Assembly: GCF_005116575.1 (NCBI RefSeq)
Contig: NZ_SWCN01000004.1
Location: forward strand, 293,965 to 357,964
Direction: 5' to 3'
Source of the DNA: Desulforhopalus sp. IMCC35007
Lineage (GTDB): Bacteria > Desulfobacterota > Desulfobulbia > Desulfobulbales > Desulfocapsaceae
Length of the DNA stretch: 64,000 nt
The notes beneath the pieces are model-generated. The model was given only the letters and a program-made list of their open reading frames with translations, had not been told where the DNA came from and searched no databases. The first letter of the stretch is position 1. Each line of letters opens with the position of its first letter. The position numbers and the translations under genes are program-made. Below are positions 55,456 through 64,000 of the stretch, one piece after another.

Positions 55456-56215
55456 AACTCAGAATCTCCTCAGTGAGTTCTTTGAAATCTTCAGCACCAT
55501 AAGATCGTGGGTCAAAAACCATCACAGGTTCGCTGTTCATCTGCGCCTGATTGATGGCCTCGTTCCTGCGAATCACGGTCTGTAGTACATTCTTCTTGTA
55601 AGGTTCCAACTGCTCTTCAACGAATACGTTAGAGAGCTTGTTGCGTGAGTCACGTGCATTTCTGAGAATCATATAACTGAAGTCGCTCGCTTCTTTAACA
55701 TCTTCTATTGACCGAAATAGATCTGCGATACCATCCAGGGAATAACGTCCGTAAATAGTCGGGATCAAAATCAGTTCAGAGGTATAAATCGCATTAATCG
55801 TCAGGACATTAACAGTTGGAGGACAGTCAATGATGATGAAATCAAAATCCTGCTCAATCTTTTTCAAGTGGTTATGGAGAAGCTTTTCCCTATGGATTTT
55901 TGTGGTGATCTGTTCTGCAGTTATGGCCAGATGAATATTGGAAGGAATGATAAAGAGATTTTCAACGGGTTCCTCATTTTCACCGACCACTGCCTGATAA
56001 ATAACCTGGTCAATTTTATATGCTTTACTGGAAAGCAATTCGTTGACTGTCTGGTTTCTGGGAATATCTGTACAGAAGATGACTGAGCTGTGTGCCTGGG
56101 GATCCATATCTACAAGAAGGGTCTTCTTTCCAGACATCGCCAGACAATACGCCATATTTGTCGAAACCGTTGACTTCCCGGCTCCGCCTTTTTGATTAAG
56201 TACTATTATTTTCAT
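55445..56215 (-). CDS. parA: Plasmid-type ParA partition ATPase
   Basis: A 256-residue ParA with NQKGGAGKSTVSTNMAY at the amino end (deviant Walker A), VDMDPQAHSSV, and FIIIDCPPTVNVLT near residue 120. It is clearly different from the ParA at 760-1509. Together with the 94-aa partner and AT-rich upstream DNA it looks like the partition module of a plasmid or integrated element. No replication or integrase gene is visible in the window. Confidence 0.92.
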   Translation of the reverse strand: MKIIVLNQKGGAGKSTVSTNMAYCLAMSGKKTLLVDMDPQAHSSVIFCTDIPRNQTVNELLSSKAYKIDQVIYQAVVGENEEPVENLFIIPSNIHLAITAEQITTKIHREKLLHNHLKKIEQDFDFIIIDCPPTVNVLTINAIYTSELILIPTIYGRYSLDGIADLFRSIEDVKEASDFSYMILRNARDSRNKLSNVFVEEQLEPYKKNVLQTVIRRNEAINQAQMNSEPVMVFDPRSYGAEDFKELTEEILSYGS

Positions 56216-56345
56216 CGTTAAATCCAGTAGTAAAAATTGATTTATATATATATATATAATGTTATATAATTATATATCTTTTTTGGTATATATTTTAATA
56301 ACATAATAATTATATATTTGTATAGCATAAATGTTATAGATTTTC
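56216..56345. promoter_or_regulatory. AT-rich repeat region upstream of plasmid-type parA
   Basis: Nearly pure A and T, with a (TA)n run at 56243-56257 and the 11-base word TAATTATATAT at 56267-56277 and again at 56307-56317, exactly 40 bases apart. It holds the parA promoter and may be the centromere-like binding site of the partner protein. In such biased sequence the repeat could be chance. Confidence 0.45.
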
Positions 56346-56912
56346 CATGACAAATAAGTTTCCCTGCAGGAGACGGCCAGCCGCCGGATTCAATGTAAAC
56401 AATGTGAATTCGAGATCTCCGTCAGTTGTAGCTGACAGGTAGCCCCGGAATTTTTATAAGCCTACGAAGTATTTCAGAAACCAAGACTGGCGCACCTGGG
56501 CCATTGGCTGCAATCTTGCACTGACCAATCAAATATTTCTGTATTGTTTCGATGGAGACCTGTGAGCGGTGCATTATAGATTCTGCAATGAGGGAGCAGT
56601 TCCCTTGAAAATCCCAATTTAAAATTGTGGGCCTGCAACAGCTGGAAAAAACACGGTCAACTTTCCGATTGTCGGAATAGGTGCATCTGCAGGAAGGCTG
56701 GTCATCTTTGAGGAATACTTTTCAGTTATGTCGAGCAAACTTTTATTATGAACGTCCCCTTCAACCAGGTATCGGCAGTCAAGGCGAAAAACGCTCTCAA
56801 AAAAAGTTTATTCTCATGCGGGATGGAAGCGGACACGATTTGGCCAAAGACAAAACAAATACAATTATAAAAGATCTTGTTTCTCTGCTCTCCTCCCTCA
56901 AATTATAGAAAA
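56346..56912. other. Stretch without a recognised gene
   Basis: Only a 75-codon open frame (56681-56908, plus strand) ends here with protein-like text (SQKKFILMRDGSGHDLAKDK), possibly the tail of an eroded gene. No domain or ribosome site supports it. Confidence 0.35.
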
Positions 56913-57896
56913 TCACCAGATTTTGTCCACCGCACGCCGAAGATCGTTGTAAAATTCCTCAACACTATCGTACATCACTTCAGCACCTGCGGAAAAGTAG
57001 AGCAGTATATCATTTAAGGGATCGGGGATATACGGATATATTTTTTTGAGGTTGAAAATCCGGTCGCGGGAAACCAGTGCAAGATCACCTTCAGATATCC
57101 GGGCAAAGACCTTTTCTCCAAACGCCGGATCTTTCAGGAGCGCACTTGGCCGAAAGTTCTGCTGGCCTATCAAAAAGAGTAAGACATTGCCAAGACCAAA
57201 CAGATCCATGGCATAGGGGCGTTCTGGCAGGTAGTAATCATAATCAAAATCGATCCACCAGAAGTGGCCGTCCTCCCGGTCCACATAAATGTGATCCCGA
57301 CGAATATCCCCATGCTTAAAACCATTGGCATGGAGCAGAACGATCCCATCAACTGAAATCAGAAACTGACGCAGAAGATCAGGCAGAAAATGTTCAAAAT
57401 AGTCAAGATGATTGTCTCCCATCCTGTAGACCACTTTATCGAGGCGCTGACCGTTGACAATATCCAGAATTCTGACCAAGTTTCCTGCATCATCAAGGGT
57501 CGTATATCCCTGCATGAAGGATCGATTTCCCCTTGTGAATTCAATTACCTGAGCCTCTTTTTCGGGACTCCGATAGCAGGTGACCTCCAACGCACCCAGG
57601 CGGATTGTATAGGTTTCGTGAAATGCCAGTTTAAGGATATTCCGCTCACCACTCACAAGGTCATAAACCTTAGGAACCCATTGTTTTGGCTGTTCTTCCA
57701 CCCCAAAGCGTCCCTCTTTGGTGTAGCCGACAATCAGCAGGTAACGGTCGTCCACATGGATCACATCGCCGTAATCTATATTGGCAAAATCACTGGTATT
57801 CGACCAGAGTCGTGATTGTCGCCGCAGTGACCGTACCGCCACATGGCCTTGGAGTTTTGGCAGGATATGTTTGGGGAAATGGCTCCAGTCAACCAT
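56913..57896 (-). CDS. Protein-kinase-fold protein with altered catalytic loop
   Basis: From the ATG at 57896, which overlaps the UspA stop, the product has 327 residues. The amino part (about 30-150) may form the kinase N lobe and has VPKVYDLVSGERN. The catalytic loop reads HANGFKHGDIRRDHIYVD: the HxD aspartate is present but the metal-binding Asn of HxDxxxxN is His. The DFG-like site is WWIDFDYDYY, then DLFGLGNVLLFLIG as helix F. This recalls bacterial lipopolysaccharide- or aminoglycoside-kinase-like proteins as much as Ser/Thr kinases. The substrate is unknown; overlap with uspA suggests a joint stress function. Confidence 0.7.
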   Translation of the reverse strand: MVDWSHFPKHILPKLQGHVAVRSLRRQSRLWSNTSDFANIDYGDVIHVDDRYLLIVGYTKEGRFGVEEQPKQWVPKVYDLVSGERNILKLAFHETYTIRLGALEVTCYRSPEKEAQVIEFTRGNRSFMQGYTTLDDAGNLVRILDIVNGQRLDKVVYRMGDNHLDYFEHFLPDLLRQFLISVDGIVLLHANGFKHGDIRRDHIYVDREDGHFWWIDFDYDYYLPERPYAMDLFGLGNVLLFLIGQQNFRPSALLKDPAFGEKVFARISEGDLALVSRDRIFNLKKIYPYIPDPLNDILLYFSAGAEVMYDSVEEFYNDLRRAVDKIW

Positions 57897-57900
57897 GGCC

Positions 57901-58356
57901 TCACCCGACAATCCAGGACGTGAAATTTTTGCAATGTCTGGCCAGAGCATTGGAGATGGAGCCAAACAAGAACTCCTCTGCCTTTGACACCCCGCGTTTT
58001 CCCGCCACCACTGTGCCGAAATCACCCTCGGCCTGGACTTGCAGAACCACCTCGCTGATGGTGTGTCCTTCCGCCATACAAACCCGCCTGCTTATTCGTG
58101 ATTCTGGCTGGCCGGCTTCAAGCAGTAGCCCTACTGCGCTATCGAGCATCTCCTTGCCCCTTGCCTCACGCATTGCCTGATACTCGTTCAATCTGCCACC
58201 TTCGGTATAAAAATGGGGTGGCGGTGGGGGGTAAACATTTAAAACACAGACCTCGCCTTTATCCAGCAGGGGAGCAATATTACATACATATTGCACCGCG
58301 CGGGCTGAGGTTTCACTCCCATCCACAGCAAGTAATATTTTTTGCCAGTTTTTCAT
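57901..58356 (-). CDS. Universal stress protein, UspA family
   Basis: A 151-residue UspA-fold protein: LLAVDGSETSARAVQYV at the amino end and GTVVAGKRGVSKAEEFLFGS at the carboxyl end, which corresponds to the ATP-binding G2xG9xG(S/T) pattern. A proline-rich insertion (YPPPPPHFYT) follows the second strand. The gene overlaps or abuts the kinase-fold gene, so they are co-translated. Confidence 0.9.
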   Translation of the reverse strand: MKNWQKILLAVDGSETSARAVQYVCNIAPLLDKGEVCVLNVYPPPPPHFYTEGGRLNEYQAMREARGKEMLDSAVGLLLEAGQPESRISRRVCMAEGHTISEVVLQVQAEGDFGTVVAGKRGVSKAEEFLFGSISNALARHCKNFTSWIVG

Positions 58357-58437
58357 CGTCGCCCTCTCTGGTCAAAAGTGCAACTGGCGGCTATAAATAA
58401 CACCACCGCCTTTTTGAGCCTCCTAAGGTATACTTTT

Positions 58438-59385
58438 CTACAAATTCTCCATACCAGGACGCCACTGTTCCAAGAGCTTCACCAGCTCTACCATGCTCTG
58501 ATGGGTAGGGACCGGGACCCCGCAATCGGCCGCAAACTTGCATAATGCTCCGTTCTGAGCATCAACCTCTGTCATCCTGTCATCTAAAATATCCTGAAGC
58601 ATGGAAGAGAGATCCCTGGCACTCCGCATGCACGCATCAAAGAGCAACTGATAGAGATCTGTATAGACAAGATCAATACCAAGTGCATCGGCAACCGCTT
58701 TCCCTTCATCGAGCAGTCGCTTCATCAGAGAGATCGATTCCATCTGATCGAGAAGGTAACCATTTCGTACCTTCAGGAGAGCCGATAGCGGATTGATTGC
58801 TGAAAAAACAATAACCTTGCACCAAAGGCGACCGACAATTCTACGCACCACCTGGGTTGGCATGTCGCTTGCCTGAAAAACACCGGCGATCTCTTTGACA
58901 CGCTCTGAAATCTGACCGTCAAGCTCTCCGATATAGGTTTTTCCTGCACTACCACGACGCACCTTTGAATTTCCAAGGGCTGCCCCTGTCATGAACGTAA
59001 ACCCGGCAAGAATATGTTTTCGGGAAACGATCTGCGCCATCGCTTCAATATTACCCAGACCTGTCTGCACGCTGAGAATGGGGCACGATTCGTTGATCAA
59101 GTGAGCAACCGATTGGGTTGCCTGGTGGGTGGAAAACGATTTTACCATCAACAGTATCAGATCGCATTCCGTGATGAGTGATGTGTCTGTGATTGCCGTC
59201 ACCGGTATCGACGTTACCATATCAGGATCGTCCAAACCACCGGTCATCAAACCGATACCGTGCTCCTGTATTGCGGAAACGACCTGACTATCCACATCCA
59301 CTATGGTTACCTCAGCGTTGCCCCTGGCTAGAGAAGATCCGAAAAGCCTGCCTATTGTTCCACCACCAACAATAACAATTTTCAT
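58438..59385 (-). CDS. panE: 2-Dehydropantoate 2-reductase family
   Basis: Ketopantoate reductase (ApbA/PanE) reduces 2-dehydropantoate with NADPH in pantothenate synthesis. The 315-residue protein opens with the Rossmann motif IVGGGTIGRLFGSSLA and has the catalytic lysine block CKVIVFSAINPLSALL near residue 190, plus a carboxyl helical domain. Many paralogues act on other 2-keto acids, so the exact substrate is uncertain. Monocistronic by appearance. Confidence 0.85.
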   Translation of the reverse strand: MKIVIVGGGTIGRLFGSSLARGNAEVTIVDVDSQVVSAIQEHGIGLMTGGLDDPDMVTSIPVTAITDTSLITECDLILLMVKSFSTHQATQSVAHLINESCPILSVQTGLGNIEAMAQIVSRKHILAGFTFMTGAALGNSKVRRGSAGKTYIGELDGQISERVKEIAGVFQASDMPTQVVRRIVGRLWCKVIVFSAINPLSALLKVRNGYLLDQMESISLMKRLLDEGKAVADALGIDLVYTDLYQLLFDACMRSARDLSSMLQDILDDRMTEVDAQNGALCKFAADCGVPVPTHQSMVELVKLLEQWRPGMENL

Positions 59386-59538
59386 TTCTACTCCCCTTTT
59401 ACGTTATATATCGTACTGGAAATAGACCAAACTCGGTGAACAATTGTTGCTTTACCCCTCAGTTACATTGTATCTTTTTGCTGCGGCAAAATCAAATCCC
59501 AACACTTTAAACATTCCCGATAAAATCCATACACCTCA
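59386..59538. other. Short intergenic region
   Basis: Promoter region of panE; nothing else recognised. Confidence 0.3.
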
Positions 59539-59790
59539 ATGTCGAAAGGTTACTGCTGGCAGTACAAAGATATTCAAAGGAAAATTTTATCCCTCGCTGC
59601 GACAACAATGAAATTTCGCCGGTATGTATTTCCATGGGCGACCTATCGCAAAACCCAAGGTGCGATTAAACTCCATCTCGGTCTTGATACCGATGGTTAT
59701 CTACCAGCTTGCACGGACATGACAGATGGCAAAACACATGATCTTGAATGGGCAAGACCACTTGATATCCGGGCAAGCTTTTACTATTAA
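59539..59790 (+). pseudogene. IS4-family transposase fragment
   Basis: About 84 codons with FPWATYRKTQGAIKLHLGLD and YLPACTDMTDGKTHDLEWAR, the region after the first catalytic aspartate of IS4-type DDE transposases. Both ends of the gene are missing, and the expected DSTT motif is degraded to ATTM. A relic without visible inverted repeats. Confidence 0.8.
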
Positions 59791-60005
59791 ATTTTTTTGA
59801 GAGGCGACGGTCACCTGATCTCCTGAAACCGCCTGACAAGGCTCACAATGAACAAATGTCTCCGCAGCTATTGTGAAGTTAACTATGAGACAGCAGTGCT
59901 TTAAAGTATTCAAGGCCTCGCTATTGCCGTACTCACTTTTTAAAGAGGAATCACCCAGATCTACTCTTACTTTTACTTCACAAATATCGACTGAAATACA
60001 ACACG
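59791..60005. other. Intergenic region beyond the IS4 fragment
   Basis: No gene seen; perhaps further eroded IS sequence. Confidence 0.3.
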
Positions 60006-61670
60006 TTAGTATCTTTTATCTCTTAGTATAGTAACAACTAACCATAATCCCAGTACTACCGATATCAAATACCCGATAACCCCCAAAGCTGGGTAACCAA
60101 AAAGAAAAGGTTTTACTCCCGTTGTAATTATCATTGAAGAACCGATTATTATTGCACCTGTTATGATTCCGATTGTCAGCCGATTTGATGCATTCTCCAA
60201 AGATTTAACCAGCTTCTCCAATTGCTCAAAACGAAAGGTGAACCCCAGATCACCCTGTTCTATTTTTTCGACAATACTCATCAGTTGAAGGGGAAGTTCT
60301 CTTTTTATTGCCAGGATAGAACCCAAAGACCCCTTGATGTTTTTCCACACATTTTCGGGACTGTATCTTTTACGCGAAATAGCGTGTATTTGACTCTTGA
60401 TCTCCTCAACTACATTGAGATCCGGATATGCAAGACGTGCAGCGCCATCAGCAGTAATTAAAGCTTTTATCATTATGATATATTCATTGGGTAACTTTAA
60501 CTGGAAATTTCGCAAAATTGAGAGAAGGCTGATCAGAAAATTCCCTATATTCATCTGAGCAATAGGAATGGAGTGATACCTGTCCAATAGTTCCATGAAT
60601 GATCGCTCTACCTTTTTTAAGTCAATGTCACTTTGTTTCTTTGCGCATATTCGAACAAAATTCTTAGTCAGCTTTCGGCTGTCTTTATCTACGACTGCTC
60701 CGAGGAGGTCAATAAGTTCAAATCGATCCTCGTCAGTCAACCTGCCGACCATCCCCCAATCAATGAAGCAGAGCTGCAATTCATCACCCACGAGTAAATT
60801 GCCAGGATGAGGATCTGCATGAAAAAATCCATCTTCTAGAATCTGCTTGGTTGCTGCGTGCAAGCCATTTTCTGCAACCCTTCGTCTCTTACTATCTGAG
60901 GATGCGGTAATATCCTTAAACTTCAGACCATCGAAAAACTCCATCACCAAGAGCTTTTTCGAACTGAGTTCTTTGTATGCTTTTGGAATATACACATCAC
61001 CATTTTCGATATAAGAGCGGGCAATATTCATATTGTCCAATTCACGTGTAAAGTCGAGCTCCAATAACAGAGTTTTCCGCACTGTTCTCGTTATTTCTGG
61101 CAGTTCATAGCACCTCAGTTCTTCAAATTGAAGGTCAAGAAAAACACTTATCGATTCAAGAATATCCAGATCCGATAGAATGTTCTTTTCTATTCCCGGA
61201 CGTTGAACTTTAACAACGATCTCCTCATCGGATGAACGCAACCTGCCCCTATGAACCTGGGATAGAGAGGCCGCAGCCAGTGGTTCAGAATTAAATTTTG
61301 AAAAATGTTTACTGATTGGAGGTCCAAGATATTCAACGATAACCTGCTCAATCTCGTTATAACTGATTGGGGCTACTTCGTCCTGCAGTTTCTCCAGCTC
61401 ACGAAGCAATTCTTCGGGCAGCAAATCTGGTCTCAAACTCATGATTTGGCCAAATTTTATAAATGTTGGGCCCAATTCTTCAAGAACTCTGCAGATTCGT
61501 TGATATACATCTAAATTCTCTTCAACGGAACTTATCTTATGCAACAGATCAGCCCCAGGCATGTCCAGCCGGTCGAGAACTTCATCGAAACCGTATTTGG
61601 CTAAAATTAAGACAATGTCGTTAAAACGTTTAATTTTCTTAAGATCATTAATCTGCAGCATAACAGTCAA
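60006..61670 (-). CDS. ABC1/UbiB-family atypical kinase
   Basis: A 554-residue member of the ADCK/UbiB/AarF family. Hallmarks are the KxGQ motif in TFIKFGQIMSLRPDLLPEEL near residue 90, the Ala-rich loop EPLAAASLSQVHRG, the catalytic HADPHPGNLLVG near residue 285 and IDWGMVGRLT as DFG equivalent. Two membrane helices end the protein (about 500-545). UbiB proteins have ATPase activity needed for quinone or lipid metabolism. The organism probably uses menaquinone, so the role is likely in lipid or quinone extraction. Monocistronic. Confidence 0.93.
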   Translation of the reverse strand: MTVMLQINDLKKIKRFNDIVLILAKYGFDEVLDRLDMPGADLLHKISSVEENLDVYQRICRVLEELGPTFIKFGQIMSLRPDLLPEELLRELEKLQDEVAPISYNEIEQVIVEYLGPPISKHFSKFNSEPLAAASLSQVHRGRLRSSDEEIVVKVQRPGIEKNILSDLDILESISVFLDLQFEELRCYELPEITRTVRKTLLLELDFTRELDNMNIARSYIENGDVYIPKAYKELSSKKLLVMEFFDGLKFKDITASSDSKRRRVAENGLHAATKQILEDGFFHADPHPGNLLVGDELQLCFIDWGMVGRLTDEDRFELIDLLGAVVDKDSRKLTKNFVRICAKKQSDIDLKKVERSFMELLDRYHSIPIAQMNIGNFLISLLSILRNFQLKLPNEYIIMIKALITADGAARLAYPDLNVVEEIKSQIHAISRKRYSPENVWKNIKGSLGSILAIKRELPLQLMSIVEKIEQGDLGFTFRFEQLEKLVKSLENASNRLTIGIITGAIIIGSSMIITTGVKPFLFGYPALGVIGYLISVVLGLWLVVTILRDKRY

Positions 61671-62281
61671 TACTCATTAAAATTTAATCGCTAAGAGACA
61701 TCAATAAGCGACGAAGTGATACCAAGTGGGCATGTTTATGCATTTTTGTTTTTAGCATACGCCATCTTGCTATTTTATATGCGATATATGGCTACAATGT
61801 GACTACTCTGGATGTGAGATTATTCTTGTTTCATCAGGCTCTCACCTGCAATATAAGTAACACTTTCAGCTGCTGGTCTTGCTTTATGCCTAAAAGGCTA
61901 ATTGATTTGACAATCATCTTTTAGCAGAAGATTTTGGCCCGAGGAAAAACCATAGGATGAGGCCAACTAACTACAGGGAGCACAAGAACACGAAGCACCC
62001 ATAGTATTTTTCCTCCGATTGAAGCTCTACTCTGTACAACATTATTGATGACCCAAATGTCTGCGATTCAAAATCAATACTCCGAAGATTCCTTCCGTTT
62101 CTATCCCCATGCAAGACCTCCATTGATCGTTTCACTCTAAAAAATAAGTGAAAACTGTTCGGTCACAAAATAACTATTTTCAAAGCTTACTATTGAGGTG
62201 CCAGTAGAGGTGCCAGGAAGAAAAATTTTCAGGCACCTCAACACCAACACATCCAGAGTTAAACGCTAATTAGAAGTTAGG
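61671..62281. other. Gene-free region with inverted repeats
   Basis: About 610 bases without a gene. At 62193-62202 TTGAGGTGCC and 62232-62241 GGCACCTCAA form a perfect 10-bp inverted repeat, and a further AGGTGCC occurs between them at 62208-62214. The structure lies just beyond the end of the minus-strand coiled-coil gene and could act as its terminator or as a folded 3' end. Confidence 0.5.
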
Positions 62282-62743
62282 CTACATATCATCTTCAACC
62301 CCTTGTTCAGCCTTCTTCCAATCCTCGACCAGTGAATCGTAAGCTCCTTCAAAACCAGTTTTAATTTCATCCCATGCCTCAGAAGAGCTATTTTGCATTT
62401 TCTCCTTCCACATAGAGAGCTCTTTTCGCTGTTCTTCCAGCGATTTTTTAGAAGCCTCATAGTTGTCCTTTGATGAATCTTTGAGATTGTCCAATTTTTC
62501 TTTCATTCGACCCTCCCAAACATGCTTGTTATCATCAAATTTATCCAAAAGTTCTTGAGCTTTAGCAATGGCCTCATCTCTTTCTTCAATAGTGTAATCT
62601 TTGATGGCAGCAACGGCTTCACTGATCTCTTTTTGCGCTGCTTCATGACTTGAAGCCATTACGTTGTTTCCAAAGAAAAAAATAACAGAAAAAAGTGATA
62701 GTATAGTTAGTGCAATCCTCTTATTATTGATTGATTTCATCAA
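62282..62743 (-). CDS. Exported coiled-coil protein of unknown function
   Basis: A 153-residue protein with signal peptide (RIALTILSLFSVIFFFGNNVMA, cleaved near residue 31) and a mature part that is almost wholly charged helix, with heptad-like repeats from residue 33 to 150 (KLDNLKDSSKDNYEASKKSL). The pattern recalls small periplasmic stress-related coiled-coil proteins. No catalytic motif. The ATG has a GGAGAT site. Confidence 0.7.
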   Translation of the reverse strand: MMKSINNKRIALTILSLFSVIFFFGNNVMASSHEAAQKEISEAVAAIKDYTIEERDEAIAKAQELLDKFDDNKHVWEGRMKEKLDNLKDSSKDNYEASKKSLEEQRKELSMWKEKMQNSSSEAWDEIKTGFEGAYDSLVEDWKKAEQGVEDDM

Positions 62744-63554
62744 TGGATCTCCTTTTATTATTCGTGAATTTTATTATCATAATCACATGAAATAATTGCT
62801 TTTTTTAGACATTACATCCAAAAACAACCGTGGTGAATAACAAAAATGTTATTCATTCAATATTTGCTCTATGGAGAGGCTCGTATCGCAGGAGATGGAA
62901 TTATAAATGGGGTTGAACCTTGACCCGGAAAAACGATCACGATTTGAGCACTACGACATCTCAGTATAAGAGCAAAAAGAACAGTAAAACTTATTACTGA
63001 TACAGCACCAGAGATTCAGCAGAAAAGCATATAATTTCTATCAAATAAATTCATTACTCTATGCTCAATACACATAACAATATTAAGTCACTTGTCAAGC
63101 TCACCACAAATGCTATCCGGTTGATATATAGTTGAATTAAAAATGAATAACAATATGGTGATAAAGTCAGCCTGGTTATTCGTACAGTTTCTCAACAATC
63201 AATTTTCAGCAAAAAACTCGGAGAGATTTTGGAAAGATTTTTTCTTAAGATCTTCCTGGTCATACACTTCGCCATCAATCACATACTTACTTTCTAAAAT
63301 GGCCCCTTGGTCAAGACAAAAGCACACTGAGTTTAAGCTACACATTCAACTTCAAATACAGCTGGTCGGCGCTGCCCCCGTTTAGCTTCTGCTGGCACAT
63401 CTGATACAGTCTCCACCGCAGCTGGTGCCCCTGTGGTCGAGTACCACCCAATGGTCGAAGCCACCCCGCCTGGCTTCTCGATCTCTACCCGTAAAACCGG
63501 AGGCGGGTGATTGCGCATAGCTTAAACTACTGTCTGAAAACCTAAATTCCCGGG
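62744..63554. other. Gene-free region with likely insertion-sequence margin
   Basis: About 800 bases. The part 62744-63330 is AT-rich and shows no gene. From about 63340 the base composition changes to GC-rich and a short open minus frame (63333-63518) appears, which may be the downstream part of the insertion sequence whose transposase begins further right. I found no terminal repeat. Confidence 0.35.
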
Positions 63555-64000
63555 CTATTGTAACGATGCCGGTGGCGTGACACCCAATTTAGTATAAAGT
63601 TCAATCTGGCGTTTTGTGGTTTCTCCAATCTGAAGCTGTTGTCCCGGCACTTCAAAGCATTCAATGATGTCGAGTTCGTCCAACACCTCCTGCATCGTAT
63701 AGTTCTTAAACAGATTATTTTCCTGCATTCTCTTCGTGATAGAGGATAAAAAAATCAGAGCAATGAATTGCACAAAGAGCTTACCGTTCAAACTTTGTTC
63801 CGAAGAGACGACCGTCCGGCGTAGATTCAGCCGTTCTTTCAGATTATCAAAGGCCTTTTCCACCAGGTCTTTGTTTCGATAGATCTCCAGCGCCTCGACT
63901 GCATCTTTGATCTCATTGCTCAACAGTGCAAAATATCCGTAATTGCGTTTTGCCTCAGCCATCGCCTCTTCATTGGCAACAACCTTCACTCCTCGGACCG
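63555..64000 (-). CDS. IS1634-type transposase, carboxyl end (cut by the window edge)
   Basis: The minus frame is open from the right edge to the stop at 63555 and so continues outside the window. About 148 residues are seen: RNYGYFALLSNEIKDAVEAL, RNKDLVEKAFDNLKERLNLR, where the catalytic glutamate is expected, and LFVQFIALIFLSSITKRMQE. These are the last part of IS1634-family DDE transposases. Whether the gene is intact cannot be decided. Confidence 0.85.
   Translation of the reverse strand, partial: VRGVKVVANEEAMAEAKRNYGYFALLSNEIKDAVEALEIYRNKDLVEKAFDNLKERLNLRRTVVSSEQSLNGKLFVQFIALIFLSSITKRMQENNLFKNYTMQEVLDELDIIECFEVPGQQLQIGETTKRQIELYTKLGVTPPASLQ

Noticed and set aside
1..64000. CRISPR array
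   Set aside because: No series of regularly spaced 25-40 base repeats was seen; the only tandem repeat is the pair at 52418-52449.

Overview
The window most likely comes from an anaerobic, probably sulfate-reducing deltaproteobacterium of the Desulfobulbales type. The basis is a HdrABC-MvhD-MetVF cluster (flavin-based methylene-tetrahydrofolate chemistry), a selenocysteine-containing MvhD, a rubredoxin, an octahaem HAO-like cytochrome, many sensor kinases and a metYXW/cysEK sulfur assimilation block. This placement is inferred from gene content only; no database search was possible.

Layout. 0.8-5.8 kb: a minus-strand operon (small ribbon-helix-helix protein, CYTH-like/CHAD protein, ParA ATPase) divergent from polyphosphate kinase ppk1. 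I read this as a candidate system for positioning or partitioning polyphosphate granules. 5.8-9.5 kb: SRPBCC-SDR epimerase, polytopic membrane protein, asparaginase. 9.5-18.9 kb: an AT-richer accessory stretch with a CaCA antiporter, a PerM-type permease, a PsiE-like protein, an intact IS1595-family element (ends and 8-bp target duplication visible) and a binding protein/histidine kinase/response regulator trio. 18.9-25.6 kb: ABC-F ATPase, radical SAM protein, RNase III, tRNA-Cys with terminator, glycogen phosphorylase. 25.9-32.7 kb: TPR protein, metY-metX-metW, cysE-cysK and a LysR regulator with no canonical start codon.

32.8-36.2 kb: a candidate c-di-GMP-I riboswitch with an overlapping terminator before a SPOR-like membrane protein, then periplasmic LigE-type DNA ligase, TrmO and a SYLF lipoid-binding protein. 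36.2-47.9 kb: the metabolic core of the window, a minus-strand cluster of tightly coupled genes: MetF paralogue, PAS kinase, hdrC, hdrB, double-length hdrA, selenoprotein mvhD (UGA read through), metV, metF, response regulator and hybrid regulator-kinase. Together these suggest an electron-bifurcating or confurcating methylene-tetrahydrofolate reductase under its own two-component control. 48-53.7 kb: octahaem cytochrome, SagB-type oxidoreductase, HIT hydrolase, rubredoxin, a decayed ABC-sensor gene, a His-rich metal permease and MarR regulator. 53.7-64 kb: MFS transporter, a second plasmid-type ParA pair with AT-rich repeats, a kinase-fold protein overlapping a UspA gene, ketopantoate reductase, an IS4-like fragment, a UbiB/ABC1 kinase, a secreted coiled-coil protein and a transposase running off the right edge.

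Several genes are too short for ordinary gene calling or are hidden from it: the 51-aa RHH protein (3043-3198), rubredoxin (51300-51464), the amino end of selenoprotein MvhD (to 40354) and the amino half of the LysR regulator (from 31835).
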